Source: Leptospira sp. 96542
GTDB lineage: Bacteria; Spirochaetota; Leptospiria; Leptospirales; Leptospiraceae
Assembly (NCBI GenBank): GCA_029310945.1
Contig: JARJFC010000003.1
Location: forward strand, 119,743 to 183,742
DNA length: 64,000 bases
Direction: 5' to 3'
How positions within the stretch are numbered: the stretch's first letter is position 1; the number at the start of each line of letters is the position of its first letter. The notes under the pieces were generated by a model. That model was not told the DNA's origin, searched no databases, and saw only the letters and a list, made by a program, of their open reading frames with translations. A program made the translations under genes and the position numbers. This document shows, piece after piece, positions 46,463-55,823 of the stretch.

Positions 46463-48484
46463 TTAGTCTCCCGTTTTTAGACGAACAAAATCTCCTGTTG
46501 CAAGTTCTTTTTCCCATCCACGTTTATTCAGTTTTACAAGTGAAATGTGTTTTCCTAAGTCAGTGATATCACCAGTCAAGATCACTTTCTCATCCCGCAA
46601 AAATTCCAATTTCGATTTAATGGAAAGTCCATCTACCTTTCCCATAGAGATAAGAACTTCCTCTTTTTTTATTTTTAAAATTTTACCTTCTTTTGGCAGA
46701 ACAGATTGGATTTTTTCTGCCATCCTTCCAATAACGGTAGGTAGAGCGTCTCTGCCTTTTTGACTTGTTTTAAGAAAACTGATATCCTTTAAACTTTTTC
46801 TGTCGTATAAATACATTTCTACTTTCAGTTCGCCATTTTCATAACTATACCGCCCGTGGAGAACATAACGAACTTTCTTATTATTTTTTCTTTGCTCATC
46901 TAAAAGGTGCAAATTATCAACACTAAACGGTAATGTTTCTGAGAAAGGATGAAAATTAGCTAACTTTAAATTTTTTCGTGTGGTAGAAAATTCCTCTCCA
47001 TCCACCACTCGGATATTTTGTATATATTTGAGGTTATAACGTAAAGCATTGGATAACAACCTACCGGCTGCTAAATGTTCAGGAAATGGCATAACCGATT
47101 CAAAATCGAAAACATAAATTTCAGGGCTGAATCGTTCTACTTTTTCCAAAATTTGGTTTGGTTGGATTTGGATATAACCTTCTTTGTATTCCAATGAGTT
47201 TTTGATACTCTGAATGGAAAACTCTAATTTGTTTTCCAATTTAAACTGACTTTGGTCTTCTTCTCTCAATCGAATGAGCAAATTGGTAAATAGAACAGAC
47301 TCGCCCGAAAGATTGTAAAAATCTAATAATTCTCTTCTGATTTGAGGGGTTTGCGGACTAAGGTCTCGTGCACGAAGGAGATGGAAAATCGAACTTTTAT
47401 GGTATAACGAGTGTTTTTCTGCGTAAAATCTTTCCTTTCTATAATTACCCAGCTCACGTCGGAGTTTTGATTCTTCTTTTTCCTCTGTTAAAACATATTC
47501 TTCTGCTTCGAAACGAACAAGTTCATCCAAATCATCCAATTGTAATGACTTTCTGTAATGGTAACTCGCAAAATTTTTTTCTTTTAATGTCCATGCAATG
47601 TTTGCTTCTATTAGATGGTATAATTTATTTTCGGGAAATTCTCTTGCGAGTTTGTAAATGGTTTGGAAAGCTAACTTAAGTTTGTCTTTATTTGGACCAT
47701 CTTTTTCATTCGCGCGGATTAAATTTAAGTAAACACTATAAAACCTTGCGCCTTCGTTTTTTGGATCCAAATTGAGTGCATTTTCCAATTGGTATTCTAC
47801 ATCAGGGAGTATTTCACCTAGTTTTGATGGATAAAAATAATTTTGGTATAATAATGCCTTTGCTTTAAAAACAAAACCTTCTGGATCATTTGGTTCTGAT
47901 TGGATATAACGATTGATTGTTAAAATGGAATCGTTATACGCTTTTTTTTCAAAATACAATGTAGCAAGCATTTTTTGCAAACTAGCAGGGTAGTTCAATT
48001 TTTCATTGAGTTGGTTCAGCTTAAAAATTGCCGAGTCTAGTTTTCCTTGTTTTAAGAATAGTTTAGCTTCTGAAATTCGGAGAGTCGTATTGTTTGGAAA
48101 TTCAGTGAGTAGGGGGTTCAAAATGTCTGAAATTTCTTTGAATTTTGATTCGGCTAAATAAATTTCGCAAATTCCCGTTACTGCTGGGATATTTTTGTTA
48201 TCTCTCTTTAAAACTTCTAAATAATATTTTTTGCTTTCGTTGTATGAACCGACTTTGAATGTACAATCTGCATAGCCTATTTTTGCTTCTAACGAATTCG
48301 GGTTTTTTAAGAGTGCAGATTGAAAGTAAGTAATTGCTTTTTTACAATCGTTTGCATTCAAATACCGTTTTCCCTCCTCGATATCTTCTAGGGTTGTACT
48401 TTCGCCAAACAATAGAAAGGAAAAAAAGAAAAAACTGAGGTATGAAATTTTATTTATCTTCTGGAACAAAATATCCACCTTCAT
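46463..48484 (-). CDS. TPR protein with FlgO/FlgT-like C-terminal region
   Basis: A 673-residue exported protein. A hydrophobic segment (about 14-27) is followed by about nine TPR-like repeats (about 30-390), then a conserved C-terminal part with YVLHGRYSYENGELKVEMYLYDR (about 540) and a final KILKIKKEEVLISMGKVDGL segment. The former resembles FlgO/TolB-N-like beta domains and the latter the C-terminal strands of FlgT-like proteins; this resemblance is my own reading. The start ATG has AAGGA five bases upstream and overlaps the preceding gene by 35 bases, so expression is coupled to it. Confidence 0.68.
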   Translation of the reverse strand: MKVDILFQKINKISYLSFFFFSFLLFGESTTLEDIEEGKRYLNANDCKKAITYFQSALLKNPNSLEAKIGYADCTFKVGSYNESKKYYLEVLKRDNKNIPAVTGICEIYLAESKFKEISDILNPLLTEFPNNTTLRISEAKLFLKQGKLDSAIFKLNQLNEKLNYPASLQKMLATLYFEKKAYNDSILTINRYIQSEPNDPEGFVFKAKALLYQNYFYPSKLGEILPDVEYQLENALNLDPKNEGARFYSVYLNLIRANEKDGPNKDKLKLAFQTIYKLAREFPENKLYHLIEANIAWTLKEKNFASYHYRKSLQLDDLDELVRFEAEEYVLTEEKEESKLRRELGNYRKERFYAEKHSLYHKSSIFHLLRARDLSPQTPQIRRELLDFYNLSGESVLFTNLLIRLREEDQSQFKLENKLEFSIQSIKNSLEYKEGYIQIQPNQILEKVERFSPEIYVFDFESVMPFPEHLAAGRLLSNALRYNLKYIQNIRVVDGEEFSTTRKNLKLANFHPFSETLPFSVDNLHLLDEQRKNNKKVRYVLHGRYSYENGELKVEMYLYDRKSLKDISFLKTSQKGRDALPTVIGRMAEKIQSVLPKEGKILKIKKEEVLISMGKVDGLSIKSKLEFLRDEKVILTGDITDLGKHISLVKLNKRGWEKELATGDFVRLKTGD

Positions 48485-50483
48485 CTTTTCCTTTCACTCC
48501 TCTGTGTTCTACATCTACCATTAGTTTGATGTAACGATTCACTAAGTCAGGGTTAGTATCTGTTTTATAAGAAAGTATATACCTTAAATCAAGGTGAGAT
48601 TTGAAACTAGAATACAATTCTCGTTCTTCACCTTCGCCATCTAAATAAATATACTTTCCGTTTGTTGGTTCGGTGATGTCTAACCAAGAGTTTTTGACTG
48701 TTTCGGAATTGTTTGTTGATAAAACGTAAATGGGAATTGAGTGAGCTTTTGCGTAATCAACAACCCTCGTTTTTTGGTATTGGTAAAAACTATCATCTCG
48801 GCTTTCTTTCGAAACCAAATAAACTAATATTTTTTGACCAGTTTGCATACTCAAATTTTGGATGGCTGTTATGCTAGCCTTTCCAAAATTGGCTTTGTCT
48901 TCAGAAACACTATCTCTTATTTTTGCTAAAATATCTCTTAACGATTGGGTGTTAGGAAGAATGAGAGTGCTGTCTTTGCCCGCACGGTAAAGATTGATTG
49001 AGTCATATTCTCTTAACGACTTAAAAAATGGAAACAATCCGTCTTCTAAATTTGATTTAGATTTTTTGATTGAATCTGAATTTTCATAAACCATAGCCAC
49101 ATACATTTTTGCATTGAGTTTTTCCTTTTTTGCCAATGAAAAAAGTGGTGTCATATTGTCGTTTTCGTAGATTCGAAAACCTAACCTGTCAACACCGATG
49201 ATTTCTGTGCCAGCTCGGTTCCTAAGCTTAGTGTAAATATGGATGTCTGGAAAATTAGATGTGTCAATCGACTCAATCCTTAAATCCATATTTGATAACA
49301 GATTATTTTTTTGAGTAAAAATATCTAACCGGTGTTTTCCATAATCTACAAAATACAAAGAACCCGACAAGTCAATGTTTGTCGCAAATGGGCGAAACAA
49401 AACGCGGTAAACGCCATTTTTGTCTCTGAACTTTTTGATCTGTTTCCATTCTCCCATAGTAAGCGAATATGACCAAATGCCAGAGAGTTCGTCCGTTAAA
49501 TAAATCTGATTTTCTAATATTCTTATATTTCTAGGTTTTTTCCATTCTGTTTTTTTGATTTCGGATAAAACATTTCCATCCATGTCAAAAACTAAAATGC
49601 GAATATTGTCTTTATCAACTACATAGATTTTATTTTCATAAAAACACAATCCCGCTGGATTTTTAAGTTTTAAATTTGCTGAGCCTGAAAATTCAAACTC
49701 AAACTCACCATTGTCTTTGAATTTTTGAACCCGGTTATTTCCAGAATCGGAAACATATAAATTTCCTTTGTTGTCAAATGTTATAGAAGATGGACCTCTA
49801 AACTTTCCCTTTGTATTCCCAGATCCACCAACTGAAAAAAGGTAATTTCCTTTTGGATCAAAAACTAAAACCTCATCCCGGACAAAATCAGCCATGTAAA
49901 TGCGTTGTTTGGAATACGCTAAGGCAACTGGTTTTTCAATCTTTCGGGTTAGGCCGCCTCGCCAATTGGATATGGGTGTGCCGGCAGCGTTGAATTTAAC
50001 GACGTTTGATGTCTCAAACCCTGCCACATAAAAATTGCCATCTTCATCAAAGACAACATCCACCGGATTTCGAAACCGAAACCCGCGCATCGAATCACCT
50101 TCGATGGTTTTGTAATACACTCTTTCTTTTTCTGAAACTGACCCTGCAATGGTCAAACGAAGGGCTTCTATTTTATTTGTGATGATGAGATCATTTTTTA
50201 GTTTTGCACTTAGGATTTCCAATTCATCGAGAGCTTCTTCCCATTCACCGAGGAGATAATAGTTGTTAGCAAGTTCAAGCCTTGCCAAATGAAAATCTTT
50301 TTTAAGATTCACTGCCTTTTGGAATCTTTCTTTGGCAGCAGAGTATTGGCGAAGGTTTTTGTACGTGAGTCCACGTTTGAATTCTTCCTTGGCACTATCC
50401 TCACCCAGGGAAAAATTGGGAAAATCGAGAGAGAATATTTGGGTGCAGATAACGAGTAAGAGGACAAAAAATGGCTTTCTCAA
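48450..50483 (-). CDS. TPR-NHL-VWA-like secreted protein
   Basis: A 677-residue protein with a signal peptide (1-18), two TPR-like repeats (about 30-105), an NHL six-bladed propeller (about 130-400) with recurring NPVDVVFDEDGNFYVAG and GPSSITFDNKGNLYVSDSGNNRVQKF units, and a C-terminal VWA-like domain (about 450-650). The MIDAS motif is degenerate: MVYENSDSIKKS where DxSxS is expected, so metal binding is doubtful. The combination suggests an extracytoplasmic protein-interaction scaffold; the ligand is unknown. It overlaps the TPR gene by 35 bases and is divergent from prfC. Confidence 0.75.
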   Translation of the reverse strand: MRKPFFVLLLVICTQIFSLDFPNFSLGEDSAKEEFKRGLTYKNLRQYSAAKERFQKAVNLKKDFHLARLELANNYYLLGEWEEALDELEILSAKLKNDLIITNKIEALRLTIAGSVSEKERVYYKTIEGDSMRGFRFRNPVDVVFDEDGNFYVAGFETSNVVKFNAAGTPISNWRGGLTRKIEKPVALAYSKQRIYMADFVRDEVLVFDPKGNYLFSVGGSGNTKGKFRGPSSITFDNKGNLYVSDSGNNRVQKFKDNGEFEFEFSGSANLKLKNPAGLCFYENKIYVVDKDNIRILVFDMDGNVLSEIKKTEWKKPRNIRILENQIYLTDELSGIWSYSLTMGEWKQIKKFRDKNGVYRVLFRPFATNIDLSGSLYFVDYGKHRLDIFTQKNNLLSNMDLRIESIDTSNFPDIHIYTKLRNRAGTEIIGVDRLGFRIYENDNMTPLFSLAKKEKLNAKMYVAMVYENSDSIKKSKSNLEDGLFPFFKSLREYDSINLYRAGKDSTLILPNTQSLRDILAKIRDSVSEDKANFGKASITAIQNLSMQTGQKILVYLVSKESRDDSFYQYQKTRVVDYAKAHSIPIYVLSTNNSETVKNSWLDITEPTNGKYIYLDGEGEERELYSSFKSHLDLRYILSYKTDTNPDLVNRYIKLMVDVEHRGVKGKDEGGYFVPEDK

Positions 50484-50607
50484 AAACTCCCTCCACCCAC
50501 AAAGTAATGGGACATAATTTCTAAGTCAACCCCTTACCTGCCTTGCCAAGGGATTCTTTCTTTATTCTCGACAGATTCAGAATTTTCCCGAGGATGGAAT
50601 TGTCATT

Positions 50608-52197
50608 ATGTCTCCTGAAATCATAGAAAAAGAAGTCAAACGAAGGAAAACCTTTGCCATCATTGCCCACCCAGATGCGGGAAAAACAACCTTAACGGAA
50701 AAATTGCTATTGTACGGGGGTGCCATCCAATTGGCGGGGGCTGTAAAGGCTAAAAAGGAAGGCAAATCGGCCACTTCTGACTGGATGGCCATGGAAAAAG
50801 AGAGGGGAATCTCCATTACCTCCGCAGCTCTGCAATTTGAATACAAAGGCAGTATCTTGAACCTTCTCGACACACCTGGGCACGAGGATTTTTCTGAGGA
50901 TACCTACCGGACTCTCATGGCAGCTGACACCGCAGTGATGGTTCTCGATGCAGGAAAGGGGGTCGAACCCCAAACCATAAAACTTTTTCGGGTTTGTCGT
51001 GATCGCGGAATTCCCATCATCACTTTCATCAACAAAATGGACAGACCCACGAAAGATCTGTATGCACTTTTGGATGAAATTGAAAAAGTACTCGGTATCA
51101 AGGCTGTTCCTGATGTTTGGCCGATGGGAACAGGTTTCGATTTTAAGGGCGTTTATGATTTGCGTGACAAGCAGTTGTTTTTATTTGATCGAACTCCTGG
51201 TGGAAAACAAAAAGCGGGCGTCAGGGTTTCGGGTCCCCTCGACCCAGAACTTGACACACAGTTTGATTCAGAGATTTTATCTGCGTTTCGCGAACAAATT
51301 GACTTGGTAGAAAATGGAATTGGTTCGGTTGACAAAACCATGTTCCTTGCTGGTCAGGAAACACCAGTTTACTTTGGATCGGCGGTCAATAACTTCGGGA
51401 TCGATTTATTTTTAAATAAATTTTTAGACTTGGCTCCGGGTCCGGATCACATTCCCATGCGAGATGGAAATTATTTGGATCCAATCAATTCACCATTCAG
51501 TGCTTTTGTTTTTAAAGTGCAAGCAAACATGAACAAAGCACATAGAGATCGTATTGCTTTTTTACGAATTTGTTCTGGGGTGTTTGAAAGGGGTCTCAAC
51601 GTGAATCACAATCGTTTAGACAAACCTGTTAAACTTTCATCTAGTTTTGCTTTTTTTGGCCAAGACAGGAACACTGTGGATATGGCTTATCCTGGAGATA
51701 TCATTGGCCTTGTGAATCCAGGTACATTCAAAATTGGCGATATACTTTCGAGTGGAACAACACCGCCCCTTCGCCCGCTTCCAAGTTTTGCGCCTGAACT
51801 ATTTGCAACCATTTCTTGCAAAGATACCTTACAATTAAAGTCGTTTAAAAAGGGTTTGGATCAATTAGCAGAAGAAGGGATTTTGCATCTTTTCACCTCG
51901 CGAACTATAGGTGGTGGTGTTCCCATCATTGGTGCAATGGGTAAGCTGCAATTTGAAGTTTTCCAGAGGCGTTTGAAAGATGAATATGGAGCTGATACAA
52001 ATATTTATATTTTACCATATGGAATTTCACGATGGATTGTGCAGTCAGATATAAGCAAGGTCCCATCCAATGCAAATTTGGTTGAGGATATGTTTGGAAA
52101 CGCAGCACTCTTATTTGATACAGAGTGGGATATGAATTATTTTCAAAAAAATAACGAAGCCATTCAATTATTAGAATCTCCGCCAATTGTGGACTAA
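50608..52197 (+). CDS. prfC: Peptide chain release factor 3
   Basis: GTPase of 529 residues that removes RF1/RF2 from the ribosome after termination. G motifs are in order: AHPDAGKTTL (G1, about 17-26), RGISITSAA (switch I), DTPGHEDF (G3), NKMDRP (G4), followed by the RF3-specific region with YFGSAVNNFG and FAFFGQDRNTVDMAYPGDIIGL and FEVFQRRLKDEY. The family is distinguished from EF-G by this shorter layout. It lies in a 124-base divergent gap with the NHL gene, in which I see no obvious regulatory element. Confidence 0.96.
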   Translation: MSPEIIEKEVKRRKTFAIIAHPDAGKTTLTEKLLLYGGAIQLAGAVKAKKEGKSATSDWMAMEKERGISITSAALQFEYKGSILNLLDTPGHEDFSEDTYRTLMAADTAVMVLDAGKGVEPQTIKLFRVCRDRGIPIITFINKMDRPTKDLYALLDEIEKVLGIKAVPDVWPMGTGFDFKGVYDLRDKQLFLFDRTPGGKQKAGVRVSGPLDPELDTQFDSEILSAFREQIDLVENGIGSVDKTMFLAGQETPVYFGSAVNNFGIDLFLNKFLDLAPGPDHIPMRDGNYLDPINSPFSAFVFKVQANMNKAHRDRIAFLRICSGVFERGLNVNHNRLDKPVKLSSSFAFFGQDRNTVDMAYPGDIIGLVNPGTFKIGDILSSGTTPPLRPLPSFAPELFATISCKDTLQLKSFKKGLDQLAEEGILHLFTSRTIGGGVPIIGAMGKLQFEVFQRRLKDEYGADTNIYILPYGISRWIVQSDISKVPSNANLVEDMFGNAALLFDTEWDMNYFQKNNEAIQLLESPPIVD

Positions 52198-52202
52198 AAT
52201 AT

Positions 52203-54107
52203 TCAAATGATTTGGATTCCAATCCAAGTGATGTCGTCCAAATAATCTGTCCCTTCGCTAAAAGAACGAATGGAAAATTCTAATTCAGATTTAATTGCGG
52301 AAAGATGTTTCGCATTCATAGAACGCAAAAATTCTTCGAGAGCCTTCTCTCCGTAACTTTTGTTATTTGTGTTTCTCACATCTCTAAGCCCATCGGTAAA
52401 AAGATAAAATCTGTCGGATTTTTGGATGGGAAAACGAACCACTTTTGGAGAAAATTTAGGCAGCATCCCAAACATCGGATTTAATTTCTCTGGGCATATT
52501 AAGGAATCATTGGAGAAGTAATACATTCCCGGATGACCAGCATTTCCATATTCAGCCGTCATTGTATTAAAATCAAAAATGATAAAATGGAATGGCACGA
52601 AAGAATAATTTTTTGGTAAATTCCAACTCACACCTTCATTCATTCTGATTAGGATTTCTTCTGGGTCTGTCGTTTGTTTTAAAATTTGGTGAAATAATAC
52701 CCTAACCACTGTCATCATCATTGCTGCTTGGACACCGTGTCCGATGATATCCCCCAAAGCAAAAATATACCTGTTGTTTTCTAGTTCAATATAATCGTAA
52801 TAATCACCTCCGACTTGGATGAGTGGAAGATATAAAATTTCATAATCAATATTAGGTGGAAAAATTCTTATCTGCGGCAGGTATTTTTTTTGTAAGGTTT
52901 TTGCATACTGCATCTCCTTTTCAAATTCCAAACGTTTGGTGGTGATATTTTGTATAAGGACAAGCGCACCTTTTGCGTATTTTGAATTATTATCCAATTG
53001 CCAAAGATGGTAGGTGAATTCGAGTAAATACGTTTCACCCGTTTCTGAATAAAATTCTAATTCTTTTTTGTTGTTTTGACCTTTTTTGTCACCATCTGAA
53101 GAATTTAGTTGTAAAAATGGTTTTACTTCTTTATGAACCCATTCCCAAACAGACCTTTGGTCACGAAATAATTGATAGATTGTCACCCCCGTGTCGATTT
53201 CGATATTTGAAAGAAGTTCTTTCGATTCCGCATTGAATAGAATGGCAGCGTTTGGAAATTCGTTTAATATGAGTTTTAGCTTTCGTTTTGACTCAATTTC
53301 TCGTAATGTAATGATGCCAGAAAAAAATAGTGAAAAGCCAAGAAGGGATATGAGTGTGATTACGTTTTTGAATAAACTTTCATAAATTGGATTCAAAATC
53401 AAGTTTTTGGGACTAACAACAAATAGCTGGAATGGGAGACCGTACATAGGAAAACTGGATAAAAAATACTCTCCCCTTAGGTCTGTTGTTTCTTTTATAT
53501 TTGGTAAATTTGTGCCAGTTTGTAATACACTTCCAATTTGGTTTAACCAAAATTCGGTGACTCTAAAATTTTCTTCTATAAAGCCAGACACTCCATAATC
53601 ACCCGATGAATTTACAAGTAAAAGTCCTTCGTTTGGCTCGCTAAATGGAGAATCCAATAATTCATCTTCTAAAAAATCGGCCGAATATAGAGTTATATAT
53701 CGATTTTCGGAAACAAGAATATATGATTTTTCTACACCAGTAAAACTACAGGCAACTAGTTTGATGTTTCTATAATTTGAGTCTAGTTCTAAATGAGAGG
53801 AACAATTTTGGGAAATGATATTTGTATCTTTAGTTCGGTATAAATATTCTTTTTTATCATTTAAAATCGAAATTTGATCGCGAATCGAATTTTCCATATC
53901 GATGGCAAGGAGTTGTACTCGCACCAATTGGAATCTATGATTCCAATCAAGAGTGTCTAGGTATTGTTTGTAAATGATACTGATTGTGATGATTGTAAAA
54001 GGCAATATGATAAATAAAAACATAGAAAAGAAAAGTGTAATAAAAGACTTTGACCTAATGACTTGCAGTGAGTCTGTATAGGTTGCATAAATTTTGTATT
54101 TCCACAT
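52203..54107 (-). CDS. Sensor SpoIIE/PP2C phosphatase
   Basis: Membrane protein of 634 residues. Helix 1 (about 24-46) and helix 2 (about 246-270) flank an extracytoplasmic sensor domain of about 200 residues. A PAS-like domain (about 280-400) leads into a SpoIIE phosphatase domain (about 405-630) with the metal-binding motifs VGGDYYDYI, GDIIGHGVQAAMM, NAGHPGMYYF and LFTDGLRD, plus DDITWIGI at the end. It is likely to dephosphorylate a partner in response to a periplasmic signal. It is the last gene of an operon with the Ig-like gene (11 bases upstream) and the LysM-FecR gene. Confidence 0.88.
   Translation of the reverse strand: MWKYKIYATYTDSLQVIRSKSFITLFFSMFLFIILPFTIITISIIYKQYLDTLDWNHRFQLVRVQLLAIDMENSIRDQISILNDKKEYLYRTKDTNIISQNCSSHLELDSNYRNIKLVACSFTGVEKSYILVSENRYITLYSADFLEDELLDSPFSEPNEGLLLVNSSGDYGVSGFIEENFRVTEFWLNQIGSVLQTGTNLPNIKETTDLRGEYFLSSFPMYGLPFQLFVVSPKNLILNPIYESLFKNVITLISLLGFSLFFSGIITLREIESKRKLKLILNEFPNAAILFNAESKELLSNIEIDTGVTIYQLFRDQRSVWEWVHKEVKPFLQLNSSDGDKKGQNNKKELEFYSETGETYLLEFTYHLWQLDNNSKYAKGALVLIQNITTKRLEFEKEMQYAKTLQKKYLPQIRIFPPNIDYEILYLPLIQVGGDYYDYIELENNRYIFALGDIIGHGVQAAMMMTVVRVLFHQILKQTTDPEEILIRMNEGVSWNLPKNYSFVPFHFIIFDFNTMTAEYGNAGHPGMYYFSNDSLICPEKLNPMFGMLPKFSPKVVRFPIQKSDRFYLFTDGLRDVRNTNNKSYGEKALEEFLRSMNAKHLSAIKSELEFSIRSFSEGTDYLDDITWIGIQII
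52212..52227. terminator. Small hairpin after prfC
   Basis: TTGGAT-TCCA-ATCCAA forms a six-pair stem 14 bases after the prfC stop, within the coding end of the convergent phosphatase gene. A terminator role is possible, but there is no T-run. Confidence 0.25.
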
Positions 54108-54117
54108 TCGAATGTAT

Positions 54118-55029
54118 TTATTTTGCCTTTAAAAAAATGGTTTTGATGGGTGTTTCTACATTACCCACATTGTCTATGGATCTCACTTCCAATTCAAAAT
54201 GGGTTTCGCAAAGTTTATAATTTTCGTACCAAGGGATTTCAGTCGAATTTAGAATGATCCATTCAGACCATTCATTTGTTTGGCATCTATTTCTAAATTC
54301 CGTTTGTTTTACTCCAGAACCACTATCAGTAGTTTCGAACTTTATTTTTGAATTTTGGGAAAGAAATCGATCGGTCTGATGTCCAGACATACTTACACTC
54401 GTTTGTGGTGGAGTTCTGTCCACACCAAACGTTAATTGTTTGGGCAGTTCTTCATTGCCTAAAATATCTATTGATTTGTATTCCAAAACATAATTTCCTT
54501 CTTTTTCGAAATTAAGTTCTGGATTTGACATTTTAATCCAAGGCCCCTTATCATAACGGTAGTAATACTGTATGTTCTTTTGGCTTCCGGTGATGGGTGC
54601 AATTCTTACTTTTGATTCTGTGAGAAATAGGTTTTGGTTTCCCGATTTGTCGGGAATTGGAATGAGTATATTCGATTGTGGAGTTTTTGATTCTGACTTT
54701 TTGGCAACAGTTGGTTTTGGTTTTTCACTTCCAAATCCATTTACAGAAAAAAGTTCAGACCAATAACCTCTGACTTGGAATTTGGCTATGGAACGAACAC
54801 GGAAATAAAAATAACCACTTGGCACAAGCAGATTCACTCTGCCTTGGTTTGTTAACACAACCCTTGGAATTTCGCCATTCAAATCATTGGTTTTCCAAAG
54901 TTCGATTTCAAATTGGATCACATCTGCTTCTTTTGCAAAAAGATTAAATTTGATTTCTGATCCACTAACACCAAACAAGTTTGCCAGAAACATAGCTTCG
55001 ATAAAAAAAAATAGTAACAAATGTTTCAT
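54118..55029 (-). CDS. Secreted Ig/Fn3-like repeat protein
   Basis: A 303-residue protein. The start MKHLLLFFFIEAMF at 55029 begins a signal peptide and overlaps the previous stop as ATGA; a longer frame upstream (to 55167) is Cys/Arg-rich and antisense-looking and is rejected. The mature part has three beta-rich units: PSGYFYFRVRSIAKFQVRGY closes an Fn3-like module, IQYYYRYDKGPWIKM and GNYVLEYKSIDILGNEE a second, and a final unit with CETHFELEVRSIDNVGN that resembles Ig-like repeats with the SIDxxGN consensus. It is sandwiched between the LysM-FecR gene and the SpoIIE phosphatase gene. Confidence 0.73.
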   Translation of the reverse strand: MKHLLLFFFIEAMFLANLFGVSGSEIKFNLFAKEADVIQFEIELWKTNDLNGEIPRVVLTNQGRVNLLVPSGYFYFRVRSIAKFQVRGYWSELFSVNGFGSEKPKPTVAKKSESKTPQSNILIPIPDKSGNQNLFLTESKVRIAPITGSQKNIQYYYRYDKGPWIKMSNPELNFEKEGNYVLEYKSIDILGNEELPKQLTFGVDRTPPQTSVSMSGHQTDRFLSQNSKIKFETTDSGSGVKQTEFRNRCQTNEWSEWIILNSTEIPWYENYKLCETHFELEVRSIDNVGNVETPIKTIFLKAK

Positions 55030-55802
55030 TCGGATTTTACATCTGGTGGATTTGGAATGGCAAACGGTGGAGTGGGTGGTTTTCCTTTTTCCACATAGGT
55101 GGCGAAACCTGCGTTCACATCCACAGTTTGTTTTTCTGCTGTGACAGATACAATGCCTTCGTAACACCCGAGAGTGGTGTTACCTTTGGAATCAACCTCT
55201 GTGAGGAACTCTGTGCCTTTTACCTCAGAAACAGCAGAATCAGTTCTTAAGATGAACATTCGTTTGTTTGCACCATAATTTTTATTGATGATAGCGCGGA
55301 GGCGACCCTTTCTTAAAAATACTTCTTCTGGTTCTTTTTCGGTTTTTGTTTTCTCCATTACTACATGGCTATTTTCGGAAATTTCAAATTTGGAACCTGT
55401 ATTTAAGGTGAACTGGACTTGCGAGTTTTGGTTTGTGCGGACTTCGTCTTTGGCATAGAGCCCAAGCCCCAATTGGACTTCCATCCATGATGTTTCTTTT
55501 TGGGAGATTTTTAGGACTTCTGGTCCACCTTGGAATTGGTATACATCGGCCATCGGTTTTTTCCCAAGGCTTTTGGGTATGAAGAGTTGTTTTCCCGGTT
55601 GGATTAGGTTCGGATTATCAATTTGATTGGATTTGAGGAGTTCTCTCCATTTTTTAGGGTCATCTAAATATGTTTTGGATATGATACTGAGTGTTTGACC
55701 TTTTTCAACCGTGATGTAGATTCCTTCTTTGGATGGGTCAGGTATGAGAAAGTTAGGCGATAAAAGAGTTAACAGAAGTAGGAGACGCAAATGAACTTTC
55801 AT
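55026..55802 (-). CDS. LysM-FecR protein
   Basis: A 258-residue secreted protein with a signal peptide (about 1-20), a LysM domain (about 28-76; VEKGQTLSIISKTYLDDPKKW and LIQPGKQLFIP) that should bind peptidoglycan, and a FecR domain (about 90-230; KDEVRTNQNSQVQFTL, GSKFEISENS, GRLRAII and VKGTEFLTEV). No TonB-dependent receptor or ECF sigma factor is near. It is the first gene of a three-gene operon ending with the SpoIIE phosphatase; its stop overlaps the next ATG by four bases. It may present a ligand or load signal to the sensor phosphatase, which is inference. Confidence 0.85.
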   Translation of the reverse strand: MKVHLRLLLLLTLLSPNFLIPDPSKEGIYITVEKGQTLSIISKTYLDDPKKWRELLKSNQIDNPNLIQPGKQLFIPKSLGKKPMADVYQFQGGPEVLKISQKETSWMEVQLGLGLYAKDEVRTNQNSQVQFTLNTGSKFEISENSHVVMEKTKTEKEPEEVFLRKGRLRAIINKNYGANKRMFILRTDSAVSEVKGTEFLTEVDSKGNTTLGCYEGIVSVTAEKQTVDVNAGFATYVEKGKPPTPPFAIPNPPDVKSE

Positions 55803-55823
55803 ATACGCCTCCTACTTTTTTGC

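Noticed and set aside
55030..55167. Cys/Arg-rich upstream extension of the Ig-like gene
   Set aside because: It is antisense-style low-quality sequence inside the LysM-FecR gene; a proper signal peptide begins at 55029 with an ATGA overlap.
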